Assembly (NCBI GenBank): GCA_903873485.1
Contig: CAIQOO010000175.1
Location: 1-64,000, forward strand
Length of the DNA: 64,000 nt
Origin: an uncultured beta proteobacterium
GTDB taxonomy: Bacteria > Pseudomonadota > Gammaproteobacteria > Burkholderiales > Burkholderiaceae_C
Direction: 5' to 3'
This document shows positions 37,743-49,591 of this stretch, piece by piece. The notes beneath the pieces were generated by a model. That model saw only the letters and a list, made by a program, of their open reading frames with translations, had not been told where the DNA came from and ran no database searches. The position numbers and the translations under genes are program-made. Numbering within the stretch: the stretch's first letter is position 1; the number at the start of each line of letters is the position of its first letter.

Positions 37743-37776
37743 GGCAAACTCCGGTTCAGTGATTTCAAAATTCAGT

Positions 37777-37795
37777 ATAAGGGTTTACCCTATAA
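37777..37795. promoter_or_regulatory. Palindrome-like motif upstream of the DUF3563 operon
   Basis: TATAAGGGTTTACCCTATA is a near-perfect inverted repeat (AGGG / CCCT with flanking TATA) about 35 bases before the DUF3563 start. It could be an operator, or a -10 region overlapping one. Confidence 0.4.
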
Positions 37796-37932
37796 AACAG
37801 TCGATGTTCGGTTGTTAATTAACCACATGCAAATAATGGTTTTGATTGGCTGGCGGGGCTGTGGTTCTGGCGTGGTGGCGGCCACGCTGGTGGGAACTTC
37901 ATGCAATGCCAATTGACTGCTAACATACTACA

Positions 37933-37990
37933 AATTAGATAGCTTTCAGCGCTTGTCCAGCAAGGGCTAGAGGCCATTTTGACTATTAAA
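37933..37990. repeat. Intergenic copy of the dispersed hairpin repeat (near consensus)
   Basis: Tagctttcagcgcttgtcca followed by gcaagggctagaggccattt; among the least degraded copies. It lies upstream of the retropepsin gene. Confidence 0.85.
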
Positions 37991-38048
37991 TCAGAACCTG
38001 TCGGCAGCCCCGCTACACTCGACAAAATCACAGTAGAAAGTGCACGCA

Positions 38049-38636
38049 ATGGGTATTGAAGACCGCGATGGGTGGCGTGAGGCGCAAAAAGTGCGTTCAC
38101 CCGGCGCACTCTCCCGTGGCCTCAAATGGGCGCCGCTGGGCATTGTGATGTTCTGGCTGGTCGTCATGGGGCTGCTCTATGCGCTGATGACACATTACCT
38201 ACAGCCCCGGCCAGTGCGCATCAGCGCCAACGGTGATCTGGTCATTCCCAGGGCGCGCAACGGACATTTTTATGCGGCGGGGTCGGTCAACGGCAAGCCG
38301 GTCAGCTTCATGGTCGATACCGGAGCGTCAATGGTCACGGTCAGCGAGACGTTCGCCCGGCAGGCCGGCATTGCAGGCGGTGTCGCCACAGTGTTCAAAA
38401 CTGCCAATGGCGATTTGGCCGGGCGCATTGTGGCCGACGTGCCGGTCACGCTCGGGCCGATTCGGGTGTCAGGCGTGCGCCTGGCGGTTGGGCTGGTCGG
38501 CGGTGAGCCTGATGATGCCCTGCTGGGCCAGGGTTTTTTGTCGAAGTTTGAGGTCATCCTGTCCAAAGACCAGATGATTTTGCGGCCCCGCCAGGCCGAC
38601 CCAGGCCTAGCGGGTGCTGCCGGCTATTTGAAATAG
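38049..38636 (+). CDS. Membrane-anchored retropepsin-like aspartic protease (clan AA, TIGR02281 type)
   Basis: 195 residues. An N-terminal cytoplasmic stretch and one membrane segment (LGIVMFWLVVMGLLYALM) are followed by a single-domain aspartyl protease in the periplasm. The catalytic motif is FMVDTGASMVTVS, followed by the flap region and LLGQGFLSKFEVI. Single-lobed retropepsins act as dimers. The substrate is unknown. Its stop lies inside the 3' end of the convergent cysteine-protease gene (13-base overlap). Confidence 0.87.
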   Translation: MGIEDRDGWREAQKVRSPGALSRGLKWAPLGIVMFWLVVMGLLYALMTHYLQPRPVRISANGDLVIPRARNGHFYAAGSVNGKPVSFMVDTGASMVTVSETFARQAGIAGGVATVFKTANGDLAGRIVADVPVTLGPIRVSGVRLAVGLVGGEPDDALLGQGFLSKFEVILSKDQMILRPRQADPGLAGAAGYLK

Positions 38637-39451
38637 CGAATCTGGAAGTAGCTGCCTTCCACCTGGCCAAATGCGCCTTCATATTTGGCAATGAAGACAC
38701 GAAATGACTCCTGGTACTGGCGGCCACCGGCCGGGTCAATGATGTGCATGACGGTGCTGTCAACCGAGCCGTCGCCCGACATCGCCTCGACAATTCTGGA
38801 GTGCAAGCCGGCCCCGGGGCCCAGGCTGTTGAGCGTGCCGACCCAGATCAGCCCCTTGCTCCGAAGCAGGCTGACCCAGCCGGCGATGGTCAGGTTGATC
38901 ATCGGCTGGACTTCCATTTGCGCCGCACTGATGAAGGGGCCAAATTCATCGGATGGAAGGCCCTGGTTGTTATCGACCATGACGCCGTATTTCTCGGCAA
39001 CCGCCGCCGCTGCCGGGCGGATGTCAACCGAGGTTCTGAACTTCCACGAGCGCATCATGGCATGCACGGTGGCCCAGCAGACCATCGAGCTGGGCTGCGC
39101 TAGCACCACGCGCAGGCCCGGCACGGTAAACGGCAGTCCGGACGAAGCTGAACGCGGTAACGGCAACAGGGTGTCAAGCCGGGTCATGGTTTGGGTACCG
39201 ACGACACCGTCGGCGGCAAGGCTGTTTCGGCGTTGAAACGCCCTGACCTGGGTGTCGGTCTCCTGGCCGAATACCCCATCGGGCACGCCAAACCGCCGGG
39301 TTGACAAGGGCATGGCAAAGCCCAGATCGATCAGTCCTTGCTGGACGGCCGCCACGCCGGGGCCGCTGGAGCCGGTTTTCATCGGCGGACTGTTGCTGGC
39401 GGCATTGCGGCACTGTTGTATTGGGGCAAACCGGGGGGAGCTGATGGCCAT
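38624..39451 (-). CDS. Peptidoglycan-binding domain fused to papain-like (AvrRpt2-type) cysteine protease
   Basis: 275 residues. The N-terminal PG_binding_1 domain (about 30-95) has GVFGQETDTQVRAFQRRNSL and GVVGTQTMTRL. The C-terminal half looks like a papain-fold peptidase: Gln119 and Cys125 in QPSSMVCWATVHAMM keep the papain Q-x5-C spacing, a His follows in GLHSRIVEAMSG and an Asp in HIIDPAGG. No signal peptide is visible, so it may leave by a non-Sec route or act in the cytoplasm. GGAGA lies before the ATG. The role is unknown; an effector or bacteriocin-like function is possible. Confidence 0.72.
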   Translation of the reverse strand: MAISSPRFAPIQQCRNAASNSPPMKTGSSGPGVAAVQQGLIDLGFAMPLSTRRFGVPDGVFGQETDTQVRAFQRRNSLAADGVVGTQTMTRLDTLLPLPRSASSGLPFTVPGLRVVLAQPSSMVCWATVHAMMRSWKFRTSVDIRPAAAAVAEKYGVMVDNNQGLPSDEFGPFISAAQMEVQPMINLTIAGWVSLLRSKGLIWVGTLNSLGPGAGLHSRIVEAMSGDGSVDSTVMHIIDPAGGRQYQESFRVFIAKYEGAFGQVEGSYFQIRYFK

Positions 39452-39530
39452 GAGATTTCTCCGGGTGGTTGGGTTGGTGGGGATCGAATCGTAGCTTTTT
39501 TTGGCCGTTTTGGCGCAGGGTCGCGTGCGG

Positions 39531-40442
39531 TCAGCTCCAGGTGTCCATCAGTGCTGCGCCTTGCTCGATCAAAAAGTCCTTGAAGGCGCGGGCTGCGGGC
39601 GACAGCTTTTTGCTGCTCAGGTGCGTCACATACCAGTGGTTGATTTGCGGCAGGCCTTCAATGTCGAGCAGCGCCAGGTGGCCGCTGGCGAGTTCATGGC
39701 GAATGGTGCGCATCGACAAAAAACTCAGTCCCATGCCGGCCATCACCGCCTGCTTGATGGTTTCATTGCTCGGCATGGCCATCACCACTTTCATCGGGGT
39801 CTGGTTTTGCGCAAACAGGTGCTGCATGGCGGCACGTGTGCCCGAGCCTTCTTCGCGCACCACAAAACCGTGCTCGGCCAGTGCGCCAAACGGCAGGTTT
39901 TTGCGCCGTGCCAGCGGATGGTCGGGTGCCGCCACAATCGCCAGCGGATTGGTGGCAAAGGCGGTGGCCTGGCAGTCCAGGTTGCCGGGCGCACGGCCCA
40001 TCACCACCAGATCGGCCTCGTTGCGGGTCAGCAAGCCCAGCACGTTGTCGCGGTTGTCGATGTTCAACTGCACCTCAATGCCCGGAAGCAGTTTGCCAAA
40101 GCGCACCAGCAGCATTGGAATGAAGTACTTGGAGGTGCTGACAACGGCCAGCTCGATGCGGCCACGTTGCAGGCCGACATGTTCGGCCATCAGCGCTTCG
40201 AGGTCGCGGAACTGGCCCATGGCGGCGGTGGCATAGGTCTGAAAAGCCGCGCCGGCGGCGGTAAGCTGGATGTTGCGGCCCAGCGGTTCGACCAGCGCCA
40301 GGCCAAAAGCTTCTTCCAGTTGGCGCAGTTGCATCGACACCGCCGGTTGCGTGACAAACAGGCGCTCGGCCGCTTTGGACACCGAGCGCTGGCGCGCCAC
40401 TTCCAGAAAAGTCTGAATCTGCTTGAAGGTGTAAGGGCGCAT
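39531..40442 (-). CDS. cbbR: LysR-type regulator CbbR
   Basis: 303 residues with an N-terminal winged helix (FLEVARQRSVSKAAERLFVTQPAVSMQLRQLEE) and a substrate-binding domain. It is divergent from the Calvin-cycle operon, with 143 bases between, the standard arrangement for CbbR, which activates cbb genes in response to metabolites such as NADPH or RuBP. GGAGA precedes the ATG. Confidence 0.92.
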   Translation of the reverse strand: MRPYTFKQIQTFLEVARQRSVSKAAERLFVTQPAVSMQLRQLEEAFGLALVEPLGRNIQLTAAGAAFQTYATAAMGQFRDLEALMAEHVGLQRGRIELAVVSTSKYFIPMLLVRFGKLLPGIEVQLNIDNRDNVLGLLTRNEADLVVMGRAPGNLDCQATAFATNPLAIVAAPDHPLARRKNLPFGALAEHGFVVREEGSGTRAAMQHLFAQNQTPMKVVMAMPSNETIKQAVMAGMGLSFLSMRTIRHELASGHLALLDIEGLPQINHWYVTHLSSKKLSPAARAFKDFLIEQGAALMDTWS

Positions 40443-40585
40443 GGGTTTCTCCGGGCCGGTATCTCATCAGTAAAGCCTGATGTTTATTGAATAAAACGTG
40501 ATTGGAGTTTATGAGTCGGGGCGATTAAAGTAAATCCATTCCGGCCCTGCGTCGGTTCTTTTTTACTCTCACAAGGACAAACCCG
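40443..40585. promoter_or_regulatory. cbbR/cbb operon intergenic control region
   Basis: Contains the palindrome TTTATTGAATAAA (40483-40495) and further AT-rich T-N11-A pairs near 40505-40540, the type of site bound by LysR regulators. CbbR is expected to bind here, activating cbbY onwards and repressing itself. No clear sigma-70 hexamers stand out. Confidence 0.55.
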
Positions 40586-41314
40586 ATGGCAACCGGCGCA
40601 TTGCGAGCACTGATTTTTGATGTGGACGGCACCCTGGCCGACACCGAAAGCGCGCATCTGGCAGCATTTAACCAAGCGTTTGCCGAACTTGGGCTGGGCT
40701 GGGTCTGGACGCATGAGATGTACCTGGAGTTGCTCGCAATTTCAGGCGGCAAAGAGCGCATCTGGCATTACTGGCAGCAGTTTGACCCCGGCATCACGGC
40801 GCAGCAGGCAAGCACCTGGCAGCCGCAGATTGACCGCATTCACGCGCTGAAAACGCTGGCTTATGAACGTGCCGTCAGCCAGGGTGCGGTGAGCCTGCGC
40901 CCCGGTGTGCTTAGCTTGCTGGACGAAGCGTGGGCAGCCGGGCTGCCGCTGGCGATTGCCACCACCACCACGCCGACCAATATTGACGCGCTGATGCGCC
41001 ATGCGGTGGGTGCCGGCTGGCGCTTGCGGTTCGCCGCCATTGGCGATGCCGCCACCGCGCCACGCAAGAAGCCGCATCCGCAGGTCTATCTGCAAGTGCT
41101 TGCTGCCCTGAAGCTGCCCGCCAGCGCTTGTCTGGCGCTGGAGGACTCCAGCAACGGCCTGCAAGCGGCGCTGGCCGCCGGCATTGCCACCGTCATCACG
41201 CCCAACCGGTTTACCGCGCAGCACGACTTTCACGGTGCACTGCGGGTTGTGCCTGATTTGCGCCATGTCAGCCTGGACCGCTTGCGCGAGTGGCAAAATT
41301 CTGCCCGCGCTTGA
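40586..41314 (+). CDS. cbbY: HAD-superfamily phosphatase CbbY
   Basis: 242 residues: HAD motif [13 protein letters not shown], cap domain, and motif III and IV region KPHPQVYL and [17 protein letters not shown]. CbbY-type enzymes dephosphorylate xylulose-1,5-bisphosphate, a RuBisCO inhibitor. This is the first gene of the operon, with AAGGA before the start. It supports a functional RuBisCO encoded elsewhere. Confidence 0.92.
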   Translation: MATGALRALIFDVDGTLADTESAHLAAFNQAFAELGLGWVWTHEMYLELLAISGGKERIWHYWQQFDPGITAQQASTWQPQIDRIHALKTLAYERAVSQGAVSLRPGVLSLLDEAWAAGLPLAIATTTTPTNIDALMRHAVGAGWRLRFAAIGDAATAPRKKPHPQVYLQVLAALKLPASACLALEDSSNGLQAALAAGIATVITPNRFTAQHDFHGALRVVPDLRHVSLDRLREWQNSARA

Positions 41315-41362
41315 GACCCATGACATCCCCCCACCGTTTCCCATTCATCAGAAAGCCGTCCC

Positions 41363-42061
41363 ATGCGCTCTAGCCCCGTCTTGCGTCTTGCCCCCTCCAT
41401 CCTGTCTGCCGACTTTGCCCGTTTGGGCGAAGAAGTGCGCGCCATTGAAGCCGCTGGCTGCGATCTGGTGCATTTTGACGTGATGGACAACCATTACGTG
41501 CCCAACCTGACCATCGGCCCGCTGGTCTGTCAGGCGATTCGCCCGCATGTGAGCATTCCGATTGATGTGCATCTGATGGTCGAGCCGGTCGATTCGATCA
41601 TCCCGCTGTTTGCCAAGGCCGGTGCCAGCATCATCACTTTTCACCCGGAGGCGTCGAAACACGTGGACCGTAGCCTGTCGCTGATTCGTGAGCTTGGCTG
41701 CAAGGCTGGCCTGGTGCTCAACCCGGCTTCTCCGCTGGATTGGCTTGACCATGTGATGGATAAGCTCGACATGGTGTTGCTGATGAGCGTCAACCCCGGC
41801 TTTGGCGGGCAACAGTTCATTGCCTCGACCTTGCCAAAGCTGCGCCTGGTGCGGGCCAAAATTGATGCCCACATGGCCGCCGGTGGTCAGCCGATCTGGC
41901 TTGAAGTCGATGGCGGGGTCAAGACCGACAACATCCGCGAGATTGTGCAAGCCGGTGCCGATACCTGTGTCGCTGGCAGCGCCGTATTTGGCTGCAAAGA
42001 TGCGGATGGCGGCTATAAGGGCGTGATGCAGGCGTTGCGCCGGGCAGCGCATCCGGCCTGA
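41363..42061 (+). CDS. rpe: Ribulose-phosphate 3-epimerase
   Basis: 232-residue TIM barrel (CbbE). [16 protein letters not shown] opens it; the metal and catalytic residues are in [29 protein letters not shown] and EVDGGV. It interconverts Xu5P and Ru5P in the Calvin cycle. Second gene of the operon, 48 bases after cbbY. Confidence 0.96.
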   Translation: MRSSPVLRLAPSILSADFARLGEEVRAIEAAGCDLVHFDVMDNHYVPNLTIGPLVCQAIRPHVSIPIDVHLMVEPVDSIIPLFAKAGASIITFHPEASKHVDRSLSLIRELGCKAGLVLNPASPLDWLDHVMDKLDMVLLMSVNPGFGGQQFIASTLPKLRLVRAKIDAHMAAGGQPIWLEVDGGVKTDNIREIVQAGADTCVAGSAVFGCKDADGGYKGVMQALRRAAHPA

Positions 42062-42094
42062 GTTTCAACCCATTCAATTACCAGGAGTTTCCCG

Positions 42095-43198
42095 ATGTCC
42101 ATGACCCTTCGTTCCAACCGATCAACGCTGACGCAATTCTTGATTGAAGAGCGGCGTCGTTTTCCTTCTGCCAGCGGTGACTTCAATGCGCTGGTACTGG
42201 ATGTGGCGCTGGCCTGCAAAGGCATTGCCAAGGCGGTGGCTTATGGCGAGCTGGCCGGGGGCACCGGCAAAGATGCTGCTGACTTGGGTGGTGCAGTCCA
42301 TCTGCCGGGCGAGACGCAAAAAAAGCTCAACCAGTTGTCCAACGATGTTTTCATTCAGCGCACCGAATGGTCGGGCAACCTGGCCGGCATGGCCTCTGAA
42401 GAGATGGATTTGCCCTACCAGATACCCGGGCAGTACCCGCGTGGCAACTACCTGATTGTGTTTGACCCGCTGGACGGCTCTGGCAACATCGACGTGAATG
42501 TCTCGGTCGGCAGCATTTTCAGCATTCTGCGGGCACCACAAGAGGTAATTGACTCGGGCCGCGATGTGGTCGAGGCCGACTTTTACCAGCCCGGCACCCG
42601 GCAGATGGCGGCCGGCTATGCCGTCTATGGCCCGACCACCATGCTGGTGCTGACGGTCGGCGACGGTGTCAATGCCTTCACGCTGGACCCGAGTCTGGGC
42701 GAGTTCATGCTGACCCACCCCAAGCTGCACATTCCGGCAGATACCCAGGAATTTGCCATTGATGCGTCCAATTCCCGTTTCTGGGAGGCCCCGGTCAGGC
42801 GCTATGTGGATGAATGTCTGGCTGGCAAAACCGGTGTGCGCGGCAAGGATTTCAACATGCGCTGGATTGCCTCGATGGTGGCCGAGGCGCATCGCATCCT
42901 GATGCGTGGCGGGGTTTTCTTGTACCCGCGCGATGCCAAGGATTCACCCGGTGCCGGCCGGCTGCGGCTGCTGTATGAGACCAACCCGGTCGGCATGATC
43001 ATCGAGCAAGCCGGTGGCCGCGCCTCCACCGGCGAAAGCCCGATGCTGGCGGTGCAGCCTTCCGAACTGCACCAGCGTATCGGTTTTGTGTTTGGCTCGA
43101 AAAACGAGGTCGAACGTATCGAGCGCTACCACCGAGAACCGATGCAAGTGGAGCTGAGCAACCCGCTGTTTGCCAAACGCAGTCTGTTCCGGGATTGA
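42095..43198 (+). CDS. fbp: Class I fructose-1,6-bisphosphatase
   Basis: 367 residues (CbbF type). DPLDGSGNIDVNVSVGSIF is the signature metal site, with GYAVYGPTTMLVLT and the C-terminal KNEVERIERYH. It hydrolyses fructose-1,6-bisphosphate for RuBP regeneration or gluconeogenesis. GGAG precedes the ATG. Confidence 0.96.
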   Translation: MSMTLRSNRSTLTQFLIEERRRFPSASGDFNALVLDVALACKGIAKAVAYGELAGGTGKDAADLGGAVHLPGETQKKLNQLSNDVFIQRTEWSGNLAGMASEEMDLPYQIPGQYPRGNYLIVFDPLDGSGNIDVNVSVGSIFSILRAPQEVIDSGRDVVEADFYQPGTRQMAAGYAVYGPTTMLVLTVGDGVNAFTLDPSLGEFMLTHPKLHIPADTQEFAIDASNSRFWEAPVRRYVDECLAGKTGVRGKDFNMRWIASMVAEAHRILMRGGVFLYPRDAKDSPGAGRLRLLYETNPVGMIIEQAGGRASTGESPMLAVQPSELHQRIGFVFGSKNEVERIERYHREPMQVELSNPLFAKRSLFRD

Positions 43199-43203
43199 TT
43201 TCA

Positions 43204-43267
43204 TACTATAAAAATAATAGCTACTCACGCTTGTCCCATAAGCGCTAGAGGCCTATTTCTTGTAAAT
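43204..43267. repeat. Hairpin repeat copy between fbp and prk, inside the cbb operon
   Basis: Aatagctactcacgcttgtc followed by ccataagcgctagaggccta; the CGCTT/AAGCG arms around a short loop are clear. As it lies in the transcribed intergenic region it would form a hairpin in the mRNA. Confidence 0.85.
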
Positions 43268-43290
43268 TCTTAACTTCAGGAGTGCCTGCC

Positions 43291-44166
43291 ATGTCCATTC
43301 GCCACCCTATCATCGCCATCACCGGCTCCAGCGGTGCCGGCACCACTTCGGTGACCCGCACCTTTGACAACATCTTTCGCCGTGAAAACGTCAAGGCAGC
43401 GATCATCGAAGGCGACAGCTTTCACCGCCATGACCGCAAGTCCATGAAAATTGCCGCCGCCAAAGAAGAGGCCGGCGGCAACCACAACTTCAGCCACTTT
43501 GGCCCGGAAAACAACCTGTTTTCCGAACTGGAGACGCTGTTTGCCACCTATGCCAAAACCGGCACCGGCAAACGCCGCAAGTACCTGCACGACCAAGAAG
43601 AAGCCGCACCCTACCAGCAAGACCCCGGCACCTTCACCCCGTGGGAAGACGTGCCAACCGGTACCGACTTGCTGTTTTACGAAGGCCTGCATGGCGCCGT
43701 GGTGACGCCCGAGGTCAACATCGCGCAGCACCCCGACTTGCTGATCGGGGTGGTGCCGGTGATCAACCTGGAGTGGATTCAGAAGCTTTACCGCGACAAA
43801 AAGCAGCGCGGCTACAGTACCGAAGCGGTTACCGACACCATTCTGCGCCGCATGCCCGACTATGTGAACTACATCTGCCCGCAGTTCATGCACACCCATG
43901 TCAATTTTCAGCGGGTGCCGATGGTCGATACCAGCAACCCGTTTATCTCGCGCGACATTCCGAGTGCCGACGAGAGCATGGTGGTGATCCGCTTTGCCAA
44001 CCCCAAAGGCATTGACTTTCAGTACCTGCGCAACATGATCAACGACAGCTACATGAGCCGCGCCAACACCATTGTGGTGCCAGGCGGCAAAATGGAGCTG
44101 GCCATGCAACTCATCTTCACCCCTTTCGTCTGGCGCATGATGGAGCGTCAGAAAAATGTGCGCTGA
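43291..44166 (+). CDS. prk: Phosphoribulokinase
   Basis: 291 residues (CbbP), short proteobacterial form. P-loop [14 protein letters not shown], then [10 protein letters not shown] and the YEGLHGAVV block. Phosphorylates Ru5P to RuBP and is diagnostic for the Calvin cycle. ATG at 43291 with GGAG nine bases upstream was preferred to a GTG at 43282. Confidence 0.96.
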   Translation: MSIRHPIIAITGSSGAGTTSVTRTFDNIFRRENVKAAIIEGDSFHRHDRKSMKIAAAKEEAGGNHNFSHFGPENNLFSELETLFATYAKTGTGKRRKYLHDQEEAAPYQQDPGTFTPWEDVPTGTDLLFYEGLHGAVVTPEVNIAQHPDLLIGVVPVINLEWIQKLYRDKKQRGYSTEAVTDTILRRMPDYVNYICPQFMHTHVNFQRVPMVDTSNPFISRDIPSADESMVVIRFANPKGIDFQYLRNMINDSYMSRANTIVVPGGKMELAMQLIFTPFVWRMMERQKNVR

Positions 44167-44209
44167 GCTGCCAACAGACCGATCCGATCAACCCAATCAA
44201 GCAACAACC

Positions 44210-46291
<2,082 letters not shown>

Positions 46292-46304
46292 TCGGCTACT
46301 GCGC

Positions 46305-46976
46305 ATGAAGCCTTTTGATCTGGTCATGTTTGACCTCGATGGCACGCTGGTGGAGACCGCGCCCGAAATCATGGACGCGGTGAACGACACCTTGAGCCAC
46401 TTCAATTTGCCGCTGGTAGCACAGCAGCAGGTGAACGACTGGATTGGTCACGGCACGCTGGCGCTGCTGATTCAGGCGGTGGCCTTTGCCAGCGGGCGCT
46501 CAGTGGCACAAGTGCGCAGCAGCGATCTGCTGGCGCAAATGACCGACGAATACAACCAGTTTTACCAGCGCCGCTGCGGCACCCGCAGCCAGTTGTATCC
46601 GCAGGTGCGCGAGACCCTGGTGGCCCTGCGCGGGCAGGGCGTCAAGCTGGCTGTGGTCACCAACAAGGAGAGCCACTACACCCGGATCGTGATGGATGTG
46701 CAGCAACTCGGCCCGCTGATCGATCTGGTGGTGTGCGGTGACACCCTGCAAACCAAAAAGCCGGCACCCGACGGCGTGCTGCACTGCCTGGCGCAGTTTG
46801 GGGTGACCGCCGGTCGTGCGCTGTTTGTCGGCGACTCCAGCATTGACGCTGCCACCGCCCGCAATGCCGGTGTGGCGGTGTGGCTATTGCCCTACGGCTA
46901 CAACATGGGTCAGCCGATCACCGCATGCACGCCCGACCGTATCATTGCCGACTGCTCTGCGCTATTGAATAGCTAG
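46305..46976 (+). CDS. gph: Phosphoglycolate phosphatase (CbbZ)
   Basis: 223-residue HAD enzyme: MFDLDGTLVETAPEI, cap domain, VVTNKE, KKPAPDGVL and VGDSSIDAATARNAG. It removes phosphate from 2-phosphoglycolate made by RuBisCO oxygenation. It follows tkt by 13 bases. The last codons and the stop run into an AT-rich stretch that resembles a decayed repeat copy. Confidence 0.92.
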   Translation: MKPFDLVMFDLDGTLVETAPEIMDAVNDTLSHFNLPLVAQQQVNDWIGHGTLALLIQAVAFASGRSVAQVRSSDLLAQMTDEYNQFYQRRCGTRSQLYPQVRETLVALRGQGVKLAVVTNKESHYTRIVMDVQQLGPLIDLVVCGDTLQTKKPAPDGVLHCLAQFGVTAGRALFVGDSSIDAATARNAGVAVWLLPYGYNMGQPITACTPDRIIADCSALLNS

Positions 46977-47035
46977 CTATTCGCGCAGTACCATCACGCG
47001 CTTGAGGTCTGTGCTTGAGGTCTTTTTTTTATTAA
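46963..47035. repeat. Possible decayed hairpin repeat between gph and pgk
   Basis: Gaatagctagctattcgcgc followed by acgcgcttgaggtctgtgct shares parts with the dispersed repeat, but arms and loop are scrambled. A direct repetition (gcttgaggtct twice) is visible. Confidence 0.35.
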
Positions 47036-47051
47036 CTTTAGGAGTTTTCCG

Positions 47052-48245
47052 ATGAAAGTATTGCGTTTTGCCGATGTGATTGCCAGTGGTGCCGTTAAGG
47101 GAAAAAGGGTGTTTATCCGGGCTGATCTGAATGTGCCGCAGGACGATGCCGGCAACGTCACCGAAGACACCCGCATTCGTGCCAGCGTGCCCTGCATCAA
47201 GATGGCACTCGACGCCGGCGCCGCTGTCATGGTCACCAGTCACCTGGGTCGCCCGACCGAAGGCACCCTGACACCGGAGGATTCGCTGGCCCCGGTCGCC
47301 AAGCGCATGGGCGAACTGCTGGGTCGCGAGGTGCCGGTGGTGGCCGACTGGGTTGATGGTGTCGATGTGCAGCCCGGCCAACTGGTGATGCTGGAAAACT
47401 GCCGTGTCAACAAGGGCGAAAAAAAGAACAAGGAAGAACTGGCGAAAAAGATGGCCGCCCTGTGCGATGTGTTTGTGCATGATGCCTTTGGCACCGCCCA
47501 CCGCGCCGAAGGCACCACCTACGGCATCGCCCAGTTTGCCCCGATTGCCTGCGCCGGCCCCTTGCTGGCGGCAGAAATTGATGCCATCAACCTGGCCCTG
47601 GCCAATCCGAAACGCCCGCTGGTGGCGATTGTGGCGGGCTCCAAGGTCTCGACCAAGCTCAGCATTTTGCAGGCGCTGGCCAAGAATGTCGATAACCTGA
47701 TCGTCGGCGGCGGCATTGCCAATACCTTCATGCTGGCCGCTGGCCTGAAAATTGGCAAGAGCCTGGCCGAGCCCAGCCTGCTGGCCGATGCCGTCGCCGT
47801 GATTGCTGCCATGAAGGCGCGCGGCGCCGATGTGCCGATCCCGACCGATGTGGTTACCGCCAAAACCTTTGCCATCGATGCCGTGGCCACCATCAAGGCC
47901 GCCACCGACGTGGAAGACGACGACATGATTCTCGACATCGGCCCGGACACCGCCGCCCGCTTGGCCACCCAGCTTATGGAGGCCGGCACCATTGTCTGGA
48001 ACGGCCCGGTCGGCGTGTTTGAGTTCCCGTCGTTCGAGAACGGCACCAAGGTGATCGCGCAGGCGATTGCCGCCTCCAGCGCGTTCAGCATTGCCGGCGG
48101 CGGCGACACGCTGGCGGCGATTGCCAAGTACGGCATCGAAAAAGACATCGGCTACATCTCGACCGGCGGCGGCGCTTTCCTTGAGGTGCTTGAAGGCAAG
48201 ACCCTGCCGGCTTTCGAGATTCTGCAAAAACGCGCAGCCGGCTAA
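47052..48245 (+). CDS. pgk: Phosphoglycerate kinase
   Basis: 397 residues (CbbK). [17 protein letters not shown] is the N-terminal signature, LGRPTEG and the C-terminal nucleotide-binding GGGDTLAAI are present. Converts 3-phosphoglycerate to 1,3-bisphosphoglycerate. Last recognisable gene of the cbb operon; AGGAG precedes the ATG. The next gene is convergent with only three bases between stops, and no terminator is obvious. Confidence 0.97.
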   Translation: MKVLRFADVIASGAVKGKRVFIRADLNVPQDDAGNVTEDTRIRASVPCIKMALDAGAAVMVTSHLGRPTEGTLTPEDSLAPVAKRMGELLGREVPVVADWVDGVDVQPGQLVMLENCRVNKGEKKNKEELAKKMAALCDVFVHDAFGTAHRAEGTTYGIAQFAPIACAGPLLAAEIDAINLALANPKRPLVAIVAGSKVSTKLSILQALAKNVDNLIVGGGIANTFMLAAGLKIGKSLAEPSLLADAVAVIAAMKARGADVPIPTDVVTAKTFAIDAVATIKAATDVEDDDMILDIGPDTAARLATQLMEAGTIVWNGPVGVFEFPSFENGTKVIAQAIAASSAFSIAGGGDTLAAIAKYGIEKDIGYISTGGGAFLEVLEGKTLPAFEILQKRAAG

Positions 48246-48248
48246 ACA

Positions 48249-49397
48249 TCAAAAAGTGCCTTTCAGCAAAATCCCCTGATCCACCCGGTCAATGTCGGTA
48301 TGGCCACAAAAGGCCATGGTCAGGTCGAGTTCTTTGTGGATGATCTCCAGCGCCTTGGTGACACCGGCTTCGCCCATGGCACCCAGGCCATATAGAAAGG
48401 CACGGCCAATGTAGGTTCCTTGGGCACCCAGGGCGCGTGCCTTGAGCACGTCCTGCCCGCTGCGGATGCCGCCGTCCATGTGCACCTCGATCTGCTTGCC
48501 AACTGCGGCCACGATGGCGGGCAGGGCGCTGATGGAGGAGGGCGCACCGTCAAGCTGGCGGCCACCGTGGTTGCTGACAATCAGCGCATCTGCCCCCGAA
48601 TCGGCGGCGTGTTGTGCGTCTTCCACATCCTGAATGCCCTTGAGGATCAGCTTGCCACCCCAGCGTTGCCTGATCCAGGCCACGTCATTCCAGTTCAGCG
48701 ACGGGTCAAACTGTTTGGCGGTCCATTCGCTCAGGGTGCCCATGCTCTCGATCCCCTTGACATGACCGACGATGTTGCCAAAACCGCGCCGGTGCGTGCC
48801 CAGCATGCCCAGGCCCCAGCGCGGCTTGGTCATCATGTTGAGGATGTTGGCCAGCGTCAGCCTGGGTGGCGCCGACAGGCCATTGCGCAAATCATTGTGG
48901 CGCTGGCCGATGATCTGCAAATCCAGCGTCAGCATCAAGGCCGAGCAGTTGACGGCGCGGGCACGCTCGATCAGGCGCTCAATGTAGTCACGATCCTTCA
49001 TCACATACAGTTGAAACCAGAACGGATGGCCGCCGGTTTCCCGCGCCACATCCTCAATCGAGCAAATGCTCATGGTCGAAAGCGTGAAGGGCACGCCAAA
49101 TTTTTTGCATGCATTGGCGGCCTTGATCTCGCCATCGGCACACTGCATGCCGGTAAGGCCGGTCGGTGCAATCGCCACCGGCATTGCCACATTTTGGCCA
49201 ATCATGGTGCTGCGGGTGCTGCGGTTTTCGATATTGACGGCAACCCGCTGGCGCAGCAAGATTTTCTGAAAATCAGCCGAATTGGCGCGGTAAGTGCTCT
49301 CGGTCCAACTGCCCGAGTCTGCATACTGGTAAAACATGCGTGGCACACGTTGTTGGGCCAGCAGGCGCAGGTCTTCAATGTTGGTGATCACGGTCAT
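48249..49397 (-). CDS. FMN-dependent alpha-hydroxy-acid oxidase/dehydrogenase (LldD-like)
   Basis: 382 residues. Family signatures: YADSGSWTESTYRAN, IAPTGLTGMQ, ILKGIQ (catalytic Lys) and SNHGGRQLDG with the active-site His. It oxidises L-lactate or a related 2-hydroxy acid. L-lactate dehydrogenase is the likeliest call, but being next to the phosphoglycolate phosphatase operon it might also use glycolate. GGAGA-like sequence lies near the start. Confidence 0.88.
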   Translation of the reverse strand: MTVITNIEDLRLLAQQRVPRMFYQYADSGSWTESTYRANSADFQKILLRQRVAVNIENRSTRSTMIGQNVAMPVAIAPTGLTGMQCADGEIKAANACKKFGVPFTLSTMSICSIEDVARETGGHPFWFQLYVMKDRDYIERLIERARAVNCSALMLTLDLQIIGQRHNDLRNGLSAPPRLTLANILNMMTKPRWGLGMLGTHRRGFGNIVGHVKGIESMGTLSEWTAKQFDPSLNWNDVAWIRQRWGGKLILKGIQDVEDAQHAADSGADALIVSNHGGRQLDGAPSSISALPAIVAAVGKQIEVHMDGGIRSGQDVLKARALGAQGTYIGRAFLYGLGAMGEAGVTKALEIIHKELDLTMAFCGHTDIDRVDQGILLKGTF

Positions 49398-49591
49398 GCA
49401 AGTCTCCTGAAGTTGCGCTGGATGTTACGTGGGCGCCGGGGCAGCCGGGCAGACACCGGCATGTTGCCGTTGAAGTGGCTGGCCAGGCTGGCGGGCTGAC
49501 CGGGTGCGGTCGGCCTGAATTGGCAATAATCAACACCGGCATCGGCCAAGAATTTGCCAAAGGCGATGCCATTTCACCAAATGGTACAAAA

